From Papaver somniferum (lineage: Eukaryota > Streptophyta > Magnoliopsida > Ranunculales > Papaveraceae), in NCBI RefSeq assembly GCF_003573695.1, contig NC_039363.1:165804747-165868746 (forward strand): a stretch of DNA of 64,000 bases. The letters are read 5' to 3'. Made by a program: the position numbers and the translations under genes. Numbering within the stretch: the stretch's first letter is position 1; every line of letters starts with the position of its first letter. This document shows, piece after piece, positions 31,712 through 44,935 of this stretch. The notes under the pieces are model-generated. The model did no database searches, had not been told where the DNA came from, and saw only the letters and a program-made list of their open reading frames with translations.

Positions 31712-34380
31712 AGCTGGTGGTCTTCTGTTGTTATGAAAAGATGACTTCTCTCTAAATATTGTCTACCAAGATGATAAAATCATCCATTCTTGTGTCACTA
31801 ATGATCCAAGTAAAGGGGATTGGTTTTTAACTTGTATGTATGTAACTCCTTATAATCATGAAAAATCTGATCAATGGTCATTCATTAAAAGTCTCAGTAA
31901 TTCTATACATAAGCCCTGGGTTTTCATCGGTGATTTGAATATCACTCTTACTCCAAGTGATAGGAATTATAATGACAATAACACTACCTCTGGTGATGTG
32001 CTTGATCTCATTAATGACGCAGACCTATCTGACTTAGGTTTTTGTGGTAACCCTTTTACGTGGACCAGTAATAAACATGGCACATGCCATAAAAAGTCTA
32101 GGTTAGATAGAGCTTTGGGAAATAGTGATTGGTTTTTAACTTACCGAGACTCTTATGTTAGTCATCTTCATCAAAATGGCTCTGATCATACTTCTATCTT
32201 GTTAGAATTATCTAGACATTATAGTACTTCTGGTAGAAGTTGGAAATTTTTTGAGCATTGTCTTAAGCATGATAGATGCACTGAACATGTTAAATCTGCC
32301 TGGTCTTCTAATTATTCTGGTTCTCACGCTTTTATACTTTCTAATAAACTATCTAACACAAGACATATCCTATCACTTTGGTGTAAAAATTCTTTTGGAA
32401 ATATTAATAAGAGTATCTCACAACTTCAGAAAGAATTAAATGATTTACAAGCAGCAGATGTGAATTGATCAAATACAGAAAAGGTAGTTAGTCTAGAAGG
32501 TGAAATCATACAGCTCAATGATATTCAAGCAATCTCCAACAGGCAGAAATCCAGAGATCACTTCTACAATGATATGGATACGAACTCAAGATATTTTCAC
32601 ATTCAGATGAATCGCAGGAAAAGTTGAAATAGGATTGATTCTTTACGTGCACCCGATGGCACATGGTGCAATGATAGAGACACTTTATCAAGCCTTCTTA
32701 GAAGACATTTCCAAGACATCATGACATCGTCTACTCCTCCAGATAACCATCAGTTCCTACAACACATTCCACAATGTATTTCTCCAGAAGATAATGAAGC
32801 ACTAGTTGCAATTCCTTCAGAGCAAGAAATCCACCAAGCGCTCATGAAAATGCAGCCATGGACTTCTCCATGCCCGAACGGCTTTCCACCTGGGTTTTAT
32901 CAAACCCAATGGTCTGTAGTGAAAGAAGATGTTTGTAAAACTATTAAATCCTTCTTTCACTTAGGTTTTCTTCTTCAGCAATTAAACAATACAAGAGTGT
33001 CCCTGATTCCTAAAGTTCAGATAGTTCAAAAACTAGGAGATCTGCATCCAACTGCCTTATGCAATACAGTATACAAAATCATCTCAAAGATAATTGCATT
33101 AAGTATGAAGAAACATCTGAGTAATATCATATCACCCATGTAGTCTGCATATGTTTCGGGGAGATTGATTTCGGAAAATATATGTCTAGTCCAAGAAATT
33201 GTTCAAGCTATGAAGAGAAAAGAAGGTATGAGTGGCCATCTTGCTCTAAAGATGGACATGTTTAAAGCATTCGACAGGTTGTAATGGAAATTCTTATTGG
33301 ATATTCTCAAAAAGTTTGGCTTCTTTGACAAGTTTGTTCAGCTTATTTCGCAATGCATTTCAACCATTCATATTGAAGTTATGTTAAATGGATCGCCTAC
33401 TGAAGCCTTCAAACCCACTCGAGGCATTCGACAAGGTGATCCATTATCACCTTATCTCTTCATTATAGCAATGAAGTCTTTTTCCAGGTATCTATCACAT
33501 TGTGAGAAAATTGGTCGTATAACAGGTATAAAAATTTCTCATTCATCTCCAAAGATTAATCACCTAATTTTCGCGGATGATTGTCTCTTATTTTGCAAAG
33601 AAAATGATTCTCAAGTTCAGAACTTACTTCAAGTGATTGTTTAGTTTTCTCGATATTCTGGGCAGCTGATTAACTTTAATAAATCAGCTGTTTATTTCAG
33701 TTCTAATCTAGATACTGAAACTTGTCAATCCATCAGTGGCAGCTTACAAGTCAGGTATCTTAATATTTCAGAAGAAAAATATCTTGGTCCACCATTTTTT
33801 GTAGGAAGGAGAAAGCGCATACCTTTTTATATTCTCTATGATAAAATGGATCACAGATTTTCTAATTGGAGTGGCAGTAACATGTCTGAAGCTGCAAGAT
33901 CAGTGATGATTAAAAACGTTTCCAATGCGATACCTATTAACCACACGACAAGCTTCAAACTTCCAGACGTCACTATAAAAAAGATAAGCTCTAAGCAACA
34001 ACAGTTTTGGAGAAACAAAAAATCGTGCAAAGATAATCATATCATCACCTGGAGAAGAACACAAAAACCGAAGGAAGAAGGTGGGCTAGGCTTTCGCGAT
34101 ATGCATATACTCAACAAAGCCTTACTAGTAAAATCAGGATAGAAACTATTTTCAAACACAGATTCCATGATGGTAAAATCTCTGCAGGCAAAATATTTCC
34201 AAGATGGTGACTTATTCAACTTAAAGAAAAATTATAATACAACTTGGTCAAGGAGAAGTATGTCCTCAGAACTGAAGTTTTTTCAAACCAACAGCTGCTG
34301 GTGTCTGGGTAATGGGAAGAAGATTCTGATATGGAAACATAGATGGATTCAATAGTTATTGAGTCCCCCAAAACCTAAAC
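31712..34380 (+). pseudogene. 5'-truncated L1 ORF2, part 1 (endonuclease and reverse transcriptase)
   Basis: The left part of a LINE ORF2 on the plus strand, beginning inside the endonuclease (WWSSVVMK, then MYVTPYNHEKSD). The endonuclease motifs IGDLNITL, GNPFTWTSN and SDHTSILL remain. The reverse transcriptase follows in several frames: SEQEIHQALMKMQPWTSPCPNGF, TRVSLIPKVQ, GIRQGDPLSPYLF, and the catalytic FADDCLLF, then WSGSNMSEAARSVMIK and EEGGLGFRDMHILNKAL. Stops at 32466, 33141, 33282, 33642 and 34141 show decay. It runs into KILIWKHRWIQ, where an LTR element has inserted at 34381; the rest resumes at 43691. Confidence 0.8.
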
Positions 34381-34784
34381 TGTAGCGCCCCCTAAGCTAG
34401 CAGCTGACTAATCCAAGATATTAACTAAATAAAGAGGCACTACGAATCTAATTCAAATACTTAAACATTCAATTAAGAAATCTGCTACAAAACTTATCCC
34501 AAAACCAACCCCGCTCAGAATGTATATACACGAAATTCTCTCAAATGATACATATACAATAGTCAATTGGTTTACAGATACAATAAACAACATAATAAAC
34601 GTAGCAGAAGTTAACTAATTAACGGAGTCAACACTTGTGGCTTTCGCTTCGCAACTCTGATTTGTCTATGAAAACTGAAAGTGGGAATAATTAACATTTA
34701 ATTTCTAAGTAATCATAGACAAGATTAAGAAAAACAAATAATTTTTTCCCAGACATTAAATAGTGACCAAGTCACTGAGATACA

Positions 34785-35165
34785 CAACCACGAGTATGGA
34801 CAAGCTCTTTCTTCAACAATGTATACTATGGTTGTGCAATTCCGAACTCGCAAATCCACACCTAATCGTAAATATGGATGTCGACATTTTCGAACTCGCA
34901 AACTGTCGACCGCTATAAGCATAAAAGCTGAATTCATGTAGATATAAATGTGAAAGAGCATATCCTCACAGAAGTAAACAAACATGTATATGGACAAACT
35001 CCTTCTTCGAACAATGTATACTATGGTTGTTAATTCCGAACTCGCAAATCCACACCTAATCGTAAATATGGATGTCGACAATTCCGAACTCGCAAACTGT
35101 CGACCGATATAAGCATAAAAGCTGAATTCATGTAGATATAAATGTGAAGGAGCGTACCCTATATA
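34785..35165. repeat. 190-bp tandem duplication inside the LTR
   Basis: Two copies of a unit containing ACAATGTATACTATGGTTGT and TATGGATGTCGACA...CGAACTCGCAAACTGTCGACC, about 190 bases apart. The other LTR has the same pair (about 40430-40800), so the duplication predates this insertion. Confidence 0.8.
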
Positions 35166-35769
35166 CCACAAGTGGAAATTCTCATTTCCCATAACAATTC
35201 ATAATGACATACCTTACAAGTCCTTTCTATTTCATGGAAAGATTCAAAGAATCAACAGAATTATCATAATGCAATTTAAATAAAGCATGGAATGCATAAA
35301 CAGACAATACATGGTTTGTTAAATATAAACTTTTGTAAAAGAAACAACAATGGTTACAAAAGAGTCAAATGTATCGCCACCTCTTTTGATGACAAGTCGC
35401 GCCTACCTCGAGATCCACGATCCACTAGTTCATCCTTCGAATCGATCGTTGTTAATACAGACTAACTGTTAATCACATAAGAAGTCTAAGAATCTAACCA
35501 AAATGGTTCATACAAGAATCATATAGTTTTATCTGATGGTTCCAAGTCCGTTTATGGTTCTACACCCTTTTATTATCTATCTTTAATACATCTAAGGTTT
35601 ACTAATTCAATTAGGTTGTAACTATTGTCCATTGATAGGTCTTAAAAAGATATACAACTCTGTAGAAGAAACCAAAGGTTAAATCAGACCATAAGGGTCC
35701 ACTACATCAAAACAGGAAAACCTAAGCCCAAGTCCACTAAACAAGTCCATTAACTTAAGGCCTAGTCTA

Positions 35770-35945
35770 CCTGAGTCAACCAACGGTCAATAACAGTTAA
35801 AGGGTCAACTAAAAGTCAACGTCTAGTCAAAGGTGAATGTCCTGGTCAAACGGTCAACTCGGTCAAAGAAGATAACTCAGTCAAGGTCCACTGAGTCAAA
35901 CCGATTTAAGACTGGTTAACACGTTAACTCAACTCAGTCAGCTAG
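35770..35945 (-). promoter_or_regulatory. W-box (TTGAC) cluster in the LTR
   Basis: GTCAA, the complement of the WRKY-binding core TTGAC, occurs more than ten times in about 175 bases, mostly as GGTCAA or AGTCAA. The partner LTR repeats it at 41410-41585. TTGAC reads on the element's sense strand. Regulation by WRKY factors is inference. Confidence 0.5.
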
Positions 35946-38072
35946 AGTCAGATCCTGACTACGCTGAATGGCACAAGGCCAAAACTCTTGCACAGGCCAG
36001 AGCCATTGCTCAGGCCAAAGAATGTAAATGCACACTCATTGTGCAGTACAACTGTATAATCCAAACTCTAAACAACTTCTTCATTCTTATTTCAATCTTA
36101 CAAGATTATATAACTTCATCTAATCAATACAATCATACAATCAAAGCATAAATACTTCATGACTCACTTTAAATTCAAATACAGATTACCTGCAATTGCA
36201 GTCCCAAGCTTTTACAGCAAAACTCTTTCTACAATATCAATTCAACATTCACTAATCCCTCCTACACCCAAACTTCACCTATAACAGCTCATACACCACA
36301 TATCCATCACCACCAACATTACAACAGTACACCGAATCCAAGTAAACTTCATAAGAGCATTCTTAATCACAATTCATCTTACTTGAAATTGCAGTTACAA
36401 ACTTCTACAGAGGGTCCAACTCCATATAATCATCTAATCCTCATACTAACACTTCACCCACACAACATCTCATACAACTAGTTCATCTTTAACCCTGAGG
36501 CCTCATTACATCTCTGCTCTTTCCTGCAACTAACTGTTTCGTTTAATAAGAACAACTCTGCAATCTCAATTCAACATAACACCATCACCAGAGCAACCAC
36601 TACCTTCTCTATCTCCAGAAATCCATATGAAACCCTGTAACTTAATTACCACTTGCAGCATCACTTCATCCAACTGAGATACAAATTCAACAACTCTTTT
36701 TACTATCTCTACCACTTCTAACTACAATTACAGTTTCATTGATTAACCATCTCAACCTCAGTTAATTCCAGAGATATTATTGTTTCAATATAACTGCATA
36801 ACTTAACAAAAATAACAGAGAAGAACAATTACCTCAGACATATGTCCAGCATCTTAAAACTAATTCTTCTTCTCTGTCAATCCAGTTCAATTTCAACCCA
36901 CACCATAAACCCCAATTTATTTCTCAATCCTCTTTAGAACCCTAACTCACTGATCTTTCAACAGAATCACTTCACATCTTCAATCAAACCACAACCAAGT
37001 TATTCTTCATCCACCACAACTCAGTTTATCATCTAAACATCATCACCAACTGTTCTTGATTTCTTCATCTGAGAAACGTAAACCTTAACCTCGATTAACA
37101 GCAGCAACTCAATCTTCATCTTCTCAGATTCAAACTCAAACATCAATTAAACTCTTCAATTAAGTAAACCCATCTTGTAATTCTGTCTTGTTCATCCTTA
37201 ATCGAATTCTCGAAACCTAATTCAGAAATCCTAATTACTGAATTCATAATCAAAGCAACTTCAAAACTTCAATTGAACTTAAACCCATCCTATATCTCCT
37301 TCCTAAAACATTAATTCCAGTTTCAGTCACTTGATTTAATTGCATGCAAGAACCCTAATATCTGTTTTGGGGATGAACATAAATTATAGCTTCTCCAATA
37401 TTTATTAAAAACTCACACATCAATTGCTAAAGCTTCTTCTCCATACTGTGTTCACCAAATTTCATTCTTCAATCTCTCAGTCAATAACTCAATTGACTAT
37501 CCACAGGTTAAACCCTAGTTCTCGATTCATAACAGCAACTCCATCTTATTCTTCATAATTAATAGAAACACCAACCCCTTCTTCATCTAACCATCCTCAT
37601 GATAATACTCTCAAGATATACCTCACTTTCATCTCTCGATCTTCGACAGAAGAAGAATACAGGAAGAACAGAAGAAGAAAGAAGAAAAGAAGAATGAAGA
37701 ATGAAGAAGAAGAAAGAAAGAGAAAGAGAATGAGAGTTATCCTCTCGATCGACAAGGGATAAGGCCGACCAAAACTTATAAAGGCACCCATAAATTTTTT
37801 AAGGACAGCCAGGCCGGTCCAAACCAATAAAGACTACTTTCCCTTTCATATTTATCCAATGATATCTTCTTCGCCCGGTATTCGATCGACACGTTCGAGT
37901 AGTCCATTCTACACAACTTTCCGTGACCTATTCAACAGTACTATTTTCGTAGCTAAATCGTTGTTAGATTAATTCTTATTAATTAACATTCGTTTTACAC
38001 TAATCGAGTAACTAACGGCTAAGACGTCTCTTGACTAGTCTAATAGCGTTGACGAGCTTGAGGGTCCTTACA

Positions 38073-38789
38073 TTCTCCCCACCTTATACATTTTCTTCCT
38101 TGAAAATCAAACCATCCTTCTGGTATTCAAAAACTCCCCACCTTATAGAATCATCCCATCTCTAGTCTATGTGCAAACAACATGAAACAAATCACAAACC
38201 TATATGACTTTCTATAATTAAAATTTGAGGCTCTAGGTTCAACTACGTTGATTTAAATTCTATTAAATAGGGAAGTATAAATTTTCTTACACTAATTTAT
38301 ATAATGGGAAAACTACAAGTTTTAGTCTTTAAACTCCTTACACTACTTTCTATTCTATAAAATACCTATCTCAAATTACAAGGGAGATTCCTATGAGTCT
38401 TTCTAAGTGAAATTATATCTATCGGTTTCCTAAAGAATTATACCAAGCTTCTATGATCAGTCATCTCTGAATGCAGTTGTCCTGTCAAGGTTGGCCAATC
38501 GCAACAATGCCTTCCTACGAACAGAGAAAACACAACCTTCATTATTCCCCAGTGTTGGATTAACTAAATACAAACTTATTACGATTATCTAAGTATTAAT
38601 TTATTAAGAGTAATTAGTCTCTAAACTTTTATCGTATTTGGTGTAAGTCTGATAAATTTACTTCGTAGAATATATAAATAGTTCACATCATTTTAAGCAA
38701 TTTAGTCATCTAAATTTATTTATTAAATAATCTCAATTCGATTTTTACGCCAATTTATAATATTTCATAATTTTAACTTCACTGTAATA

Positions 38790-38832
<43 letters not shown>

Positions 38833-40018
38833 CCCAAAATTATCCATTATAAATTTACTACCAGCCTAACTATTTGCATACTATTATTAATTGTATTATT
38901 ATTCTCACTATTCTGAAGTTGATAGTCCGGTTGACACACCAAGCCTTAATCTTGTAAATATACTTCTACTTTTACGTAAAGATTGTTCGGATTGAATCGA
39001 TATACTATATCTTGTTATATGTTGGCGTTGGTAACTTAATATGATCTAAATTTCAGTCTGCATAAATTTATAATATATACTAATAGTCTTTAGATTTTGC
39101 TATTACTGTAAACTATCCTATTAATATATGAATTTATTTTCTTTTAATTCTACTATTACACTAAACATCCGAATACTATTATTACTACTTCATGTATATT
39201 TGTTTCATTATAAAGATTTACTAGATCATTTTGTTAGACTAAAGATAATTTCGATACAAGAATTTTAACAAGTGTCTTTTTATTTTATACATTTTAAGTA
39301 TTATCTTAACCGTCTAGTTCAAATACAAAACAGCTATTCCTAATTTGTCATTAGTTTAATTTATAAAACTTGACCATATGTAAGTGTTAACAATTTTCCT
39401 TAGCGATTTAATCATAATCATTATTTTTCTTTATCGTTAAATGCCCCCATTGACATTTTCGTTAAGTTAAGCTCAATATGATATTAATTGATAAATGCTA
39501 ACTACTTTATTAAAATTATTATTACTTTGATTATCATCTGTAATTACTATTATAACATTTTCTTATTAACATGGATGGTCGAACTATTATTCTAACTACT
39601 CTTACAAATATTATTGAGTCCCAAAAATATTATTAGCATTTATGTAATTATAAATTATTGACCCTACGTATAAGTCAAGGTGCTTAATAAGTTTATACGT
39701 GACTTCCAAGATTTATAAATAATACTAATCTCACTACTTTTATAGTATTAGATTGTCTACGTGTTCATACTATTTAGATCAATTACTCTCAAATCCTCAT
39801 CAGTTAAATTTATTGATGCACCCTACAATTTTTACTTCATTACAAACAAACAAACAAATCAATCAATCAAATAATTCTTTGAATTATTGATAACTTTTAG
39901 TGATTAAGATTTATCTCACAACCCAACCCAGTTTTAAACTAATCTATTTCACTAACTAGCACTGGCTATTTCTATCTTTTTCCATATAAGATCTAATAGT
40001 GAGCTCTGATACCAACAC
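38073..40018. other. Non-coding interior of the LARD-like element
   Basis: AT-rich, no frame above about 50 codons on either strand and no gag or pol motif. It includes a perfect (AT)n run at 38792-38829. Confidence 0.7.
38792..38829. repeat. (AT)19 microsatellite
   Basis: Uninterrupted AT dinucleotides in the interior of the LARD-like element. Confidence 0.9.
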
Positions 40019-43000
40019 TGTAGCGCCCCCTAAGCTAGCAGCTGACTAATCCAAGAGATTAACTAAATAAAGAGGCACTACGAATCTAATTCAAATACTT
40101 AAACATTCAATTAAGAAATCTGCTACAAAAATTATCCCAAAACCAACCCCGCTCAGAATGTATATACATGAACTTCTCTCAAATGATACATATACAATAG
40201 TCAATTGGTTTGCAGATACAATAAACAACATAATAAACGTAGCAGAAGTTAACTAATTAACGGAGTCAACACTTGTGGCTTTCGCTGCACAACTCTGATC
40301 TGTCTCTGAAAACTGAAAGTGAGAATAATTAACATTTAACTTCTAAGTAATCATAGACAAGATTAAGAAAGACAATAATGTTTTCCCGGACATTAAATAG
40401 TTACTAAGTCACTGAGATACACAACCACGAGTATGGACAAGCTCTTTTTTAAAACAATGTATACTATGGTTGTGCAATTCCGAACTCACAAATCCACACC
40501 TAATCGTAAATATGGATGTCGACAATTCCGAACTCGCAAACTGTCGACCGATATAAGCATAAAATCTGAATTCATGTAGATATAAATGTGAAAGAGCATA
40601 TCCTCACAGAAGTAAACAAACATGTACATGGACAAACTCCTTCTTCAAACAATGTATACTATGGTTGTGCAACTCCGGACTCGCAAATCCACACCTGATC
40701 ATAAATATGGATGTCGACAATTCCGAACTCGCAAACTGTCGATCGATATAAGCATAAAAGCTGAATTCATGTAGATATAAATGTGAAGGAGCGTACCCTA
40801 TATACCACAAGTGGAAATTCTCATTTCCCATAACAATTCATAATGACATACCTTACAAGTTCTTTCCATTTCATGGAAAGATTCAAAGAATCAACAGAAC
40901 TATCATAATGCAATTTAAATAAAGCATGGAATGCATAGACAGACAATGCATGGTTTGTTAAATATAAATTTTTGTAAAAGAAACAACAATGGTTACAAAA
41001 GAGTCGAATGTATCCCCACCTCTTTTGATGACAAGCCACACCTACCTCGAGATCCAAGATCCCCTGGTTCATCCTTCGAATCGATCGTTGTTAATACAGA
41101 CTAACTGTTAATCACACAAGAAGTCTAAGAATCTAACCAAAATGGCTCATACAAGAATCATATAGTTCTATCTGATGGTTCCAAGTCCATTTATGGTTCT
41201 ACACCCTTTTATTATCTATCTTTAATACATCTAAGGTTTACTAATTCAATTAGGTTGTAACTATAGTCCATTGATAGGTCTTAAGAAGATATACAACTCT
41301 GTAGAAGAAACCAAAGGCTAAATCAGACCATAAGGGTCCACTACATCAAAATAGGAAAATCTAAGCCCAAGTCCACTAAACAAATCCATTAACTTAAGGC
41401 GCAGTCTACCTGAGTCAACAAACGGTCAATAACAGTTAAAGGGTCAACTAACATTCAACGTCCAGTCAAAGGTCAATGTCCTGGTCAAAGGGTCAACTCG
41501 GTCAAAGAAGATAACTCAGTCAAGGTTCACTGAGTCAAACCGATTTAAGACTGGTTAACACGTTAACTCAACTCAGTCATCTAGAGTCATATCCTGACTA
41601 GGCTGAATGGCATAAGGCCAAAACTCTTGCACAAGCCAGAGTCATTGCTTAGGACAAAGAATATAAATGCACACTCATTGTGCAGTACAACTCTATAATC
41701 CAAACTCTAAACAACTTCTTCATTCTTATTTCAATCTTACCAGATTATATAACTTCATCTAATCAATACAATCATACAATCAAAGCATAAATACTCCATG
41801 ACTCACTTTAAATTCAAATACAAATTACCTGCAATTGCAGTTCCAAGCTTTTACAGTAAAACTCTTTCTACAATATCAATTCAACATTCAATAATCCCTC
41901 CTACACCCAAACTTCACCTATAACAGCTCATACACCACATATCCATCACCACCAGCATTACAACAGTACACCGAATCCAAGTAAACTTCACAAGAGCATT
42001 CTTAATCACAATTCATCTTACCTGAAATTGCAGTTACAAACTTCTACAGAGGGTCCAACTCCATATAATCATCTAACCCTCATACTAATACTTCAGCCAC
42101 ACAACATCTCATACAACTAGTTCATATTTAACCCTGAGGCCTCATTACAACTCTGCTATTTCCTGCAACTAACTGTTCCATTCAATAAGAACAACTTTGC
42201 AATCTCAATTCAACATAACACTATCACCAGAGCAGCCACTACCTTCTCTATCTCCAGAAATCCATATGAAACCCTGTAACTTAATTACCACTTGCAGCAT
42301 CACTTCATCCAACTGAGATACAACAACAACTCTTTTTACTATCTCTACCACTTCTAACTACAATTACAGTTTCATTGATTAACCATCTCAACCTCAGTTA
42401 ACTCCAGAGATATTATTGTTTCAATATAACTGCATAACTTAACAAAAATAACAGAGAAGAACAATTACCTCAGACATATGTCCAGCATCTTAAAACTAAT
42501 TCATCTTCTCTGCCAATCCAGTTCAATTTCAACCCACACTATAAATCCCAATTTATTTCTCAATCCTCTTTAGAACCCTAACTCACTGATCTTTCAACAG
42601 AATCACTTCACATCTTCAATCAAACCACAACCCAGTTATTCTTCATCCACCACAACTCAGTTCATCATCTAAACATCATCACCAACTGTTCTTGATTTCT
42701 TCATCTGAGAAACGTAAACCCTAACCTCGATTAACAGCAGCAACTCAATCTTCTCCTTCTCAGATTCAAACTCAAACATCAATTAAACTCTTCAATTAAG
42801 TAAACCCATCTTGTAGTTCTGTCTTGTTTATCCTTAATCGAATTCTCGAAACCTAATTCAGAAACCCTAATTACTGAATTCATAGCCAAAGCAACTTCAA
42901 AACTTCAATTGAACTTAAACCAATCCTATATCTCCTTCCTAAAACATTAATTCCAGTTTCAGTCACTTGATTTAATTGCATGCAAGAACCCTAATATTTG

Positions 43001-43690
43001 TTTTGAGGATGAATATAAATTATAGCTTCTCCAATCTTTATTAAAAACTCACACATCAATTGCTCAAGCTTCTTCTCCATATTGTGTTCACCAAATTCCA
43101 TTCTTCAATCTCTCATTCAATAACTCAATTAACGATCCACAGGTTAAACCATAGTTTTCGATTCATAACAGCAACTCCATCTTCTTCTTCATAATTAATA
43201 GAAACACCAACCCCTTCTTCATCTAACCATCCTCACGATAATACTCTCAAGATATACCTCACTTTCATCTCTGGATCTTCGGCAGAAGAAGAATACAGGA
43301 AGAACATAAGAATGAAGAATGAAGAAGAAGAAAGAAAGAGAAAGAGAATGAGAGTTATCCTCTCGATCGACAAGGGATAAGGCCGACCAAAACTTATAAA
43401 GGCACCCATAAAATTGTTAAGGACAACCAGGCCGGTCCAAACCAAAAAATACTACTTTTCCTTTCATATTTACCCAATGATATCTTCTTCGCCCGGTATT
43501 CGATCGACACGTTCGAGTAGTCCATTCTACACAAATTTCCGTGACCTATTCAACAGTACTAGTTTCGTAGCTAAATCGTTGTTAGATTAATTCCTATTAA
43601 TTAACATTCGTGTTACACTAATCAATTAATTAACGGCTAAGACGTCTCTTGACTAGTCTAATAGCGTTAACGAGCTTGAGGGTCCTTACA
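40019..43690 (-). repeat. 5' LTR of the non-coding element
   Basis: 3,672 bp, adjacent to the primer site. On the minus strand it starts TGTAAGGACCCTCAAGC. A TATA-like CTTTATAAG lies about 290 bases in (near 43400), a plausible start for U3-driven transcription. Confidence 0.88.
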
Positions 43691-44935
43691 TTAACAAGGG
43701 TGTACTTCTTATTCTCAACTTTTTATGTGCATCAACTCTTTAATCAAGACAACAACACCCGGAATCTCATCTTGTTGGAAGAATTATTTGAACCCAATAC
43801 TGTACTTCTTATTCTCAGTATCCAGATTTACACAGCTCATGAAGATAGGCTAGTTTGGTTACTTGAGAAAAATGGTGTTTTCTCAATAAAATCTACATAT
43901 AGAAAGATGTATGATAAACAGAACTTGTCAGAATCTTTAGGGCCTAGATTCATAACAATCTACAAGACTCTGTGGAAACTGCCATTACTTCCCAGGATTC
44001 GTCATTTTTTGTGGAAAGTTGTTTCAACCCTTCTATCTACAAGAGACACTCTAAGTATGAGAATACCTGGCACAATAGATGTCTGCCCTTTATGTGAACA
44101 ACATTTGAAAACTCCAGCTCATGTCCTAAGAGGCTGCAACCTTACTTGAGCAGTCTGGTTTTCCATTGCGGGTTTATCTTCATCTCATTCCATCTCCTTA
44201 TCAAAATGGATAACAAGTTGGTTTGATGACTTCTATGATAGAAAGATTTCGTCAGATGAACTCTGTAAAAGGTCTATCATTGCATGGTGTCTATGGAAAG
44301 ATAAATGTGACAAGGTCTTTCAGAATATAAACCCCAACCTTGAGAGAACTATCTTGAAATGTCACAACTTCATAATACTGCCACTAGAGTTTGTGGTATA
44401 AATGTGCATTGGAATCCTCCTCCTATGGATGCTGTTTGTATTAATATAGATGGTTCTTTCCTAAACAATTCAGGTGGAATTGGACTAATAATTCGTAATT
44501 TTCCAGGTGAGCAGCAAGCCGCAAGATGCATCTACCTGACTGATATACGAAGTGCTGAGCAAGCAGAATGTATAGGTTTGCGGGAAGCTGTCAACTGGGC
44601 AAAAAGCTTAAAGACGGAGAGAGTACATTTTGATCTTGACGCAAAGAGAGTTGTGGAAGCAGTCAATAATAATTCCTCAATTGATTGGCAGTTATTCAAT
44701 ATGATAAAAGATATTCAAGTTTTATTTCGTAGTTTTACCTCTTGGAAGTGTTCTTACATTCCTAAAGAGGGTAATAAAGTTGTTGATATTCTCTCGAAGT
44801 TAGCTAGGGAGAATGCTTTAACTGATTCTTGGTCTAACTCTTCTCTTGTTGAGATTAGAGCACAATTATGTGAAGATCAAACTTATGTACTGGTTTAATT
44901 TTTAATACATTTCATTTCTTCGCTTCAAAAAAAAG
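43691..44935 (+). pseudogene. L1 ORF2, part 2 (zinc finger and RNase H) and 3' tail
   Basis: Continuation of the L1 split at 34380: the peptide PPKPK before the insertion joins NKGV after it. Then come LVWLLEKNGVFSIKSTYRK and the zinc-binding segment (PRIRHFLWKV, CPLCEQHLKTPAHVLRGC) with a TGA at 44147-44149. The RNase H domain (44359-44898) has NIDGSFLNNSGG, AEQAECIGLREA, HFDLDAKRV and IPKEGNKVVDILSKLA. The acidic residues for metal binding are kept. Eight A's at 44926-44933 are a short remnant of the poly(A) tail. Confidence 0.8.

Larger units (their letters stand above)
34381..38072 (-). repeat. 3' LTR of the non-coding element
   Basis: 3,692 bp. Only four or five differences from the partner LTR occur in its first 165 bases. 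It contains a 190-bp tandem duplication (about 34790-35160), a dense GTCAA cluster (35770-35945) and a purine-rich GAAGAA tract (37640-37735). Confidence 0.9.
34381..43690 (-). mobile_element. Non-coding LTR retrotransposon with 3.7-kb LTRs (LARD-like)
   Basis: A 9,310-bp element whose LTRs (34381-38072 and 40019-43690) flank only about 1.95 kb of interior. LTR ends are TG...CA. The flanking 5 bases are TAAAC and TTAAC, a target duplication with one mismatch. The primer site for initiator tRNA-Met (TTGGTATCAGAGCTC on the minus strand, 40001-40015) sits beside the right LTR and a purine tract (AAGGTGGGGAGAA) beside the left one, so it reads on the minus strand. No gag or pol is found anywhere in it. 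That fits a large retrotransposon derivative mobilised in trans. It inserted into an L1 copy. Confidence 0.88.

Noticed and set aside
37597..37827. 76-codon minus-strand frame with Phe/Leu/Ser run, repeated at 43233-43445
   Set aside because: It translates the purine-rich GAAGAA tract of the LTR, and its two copies are changed by an in-frame deletion without sign of selection.
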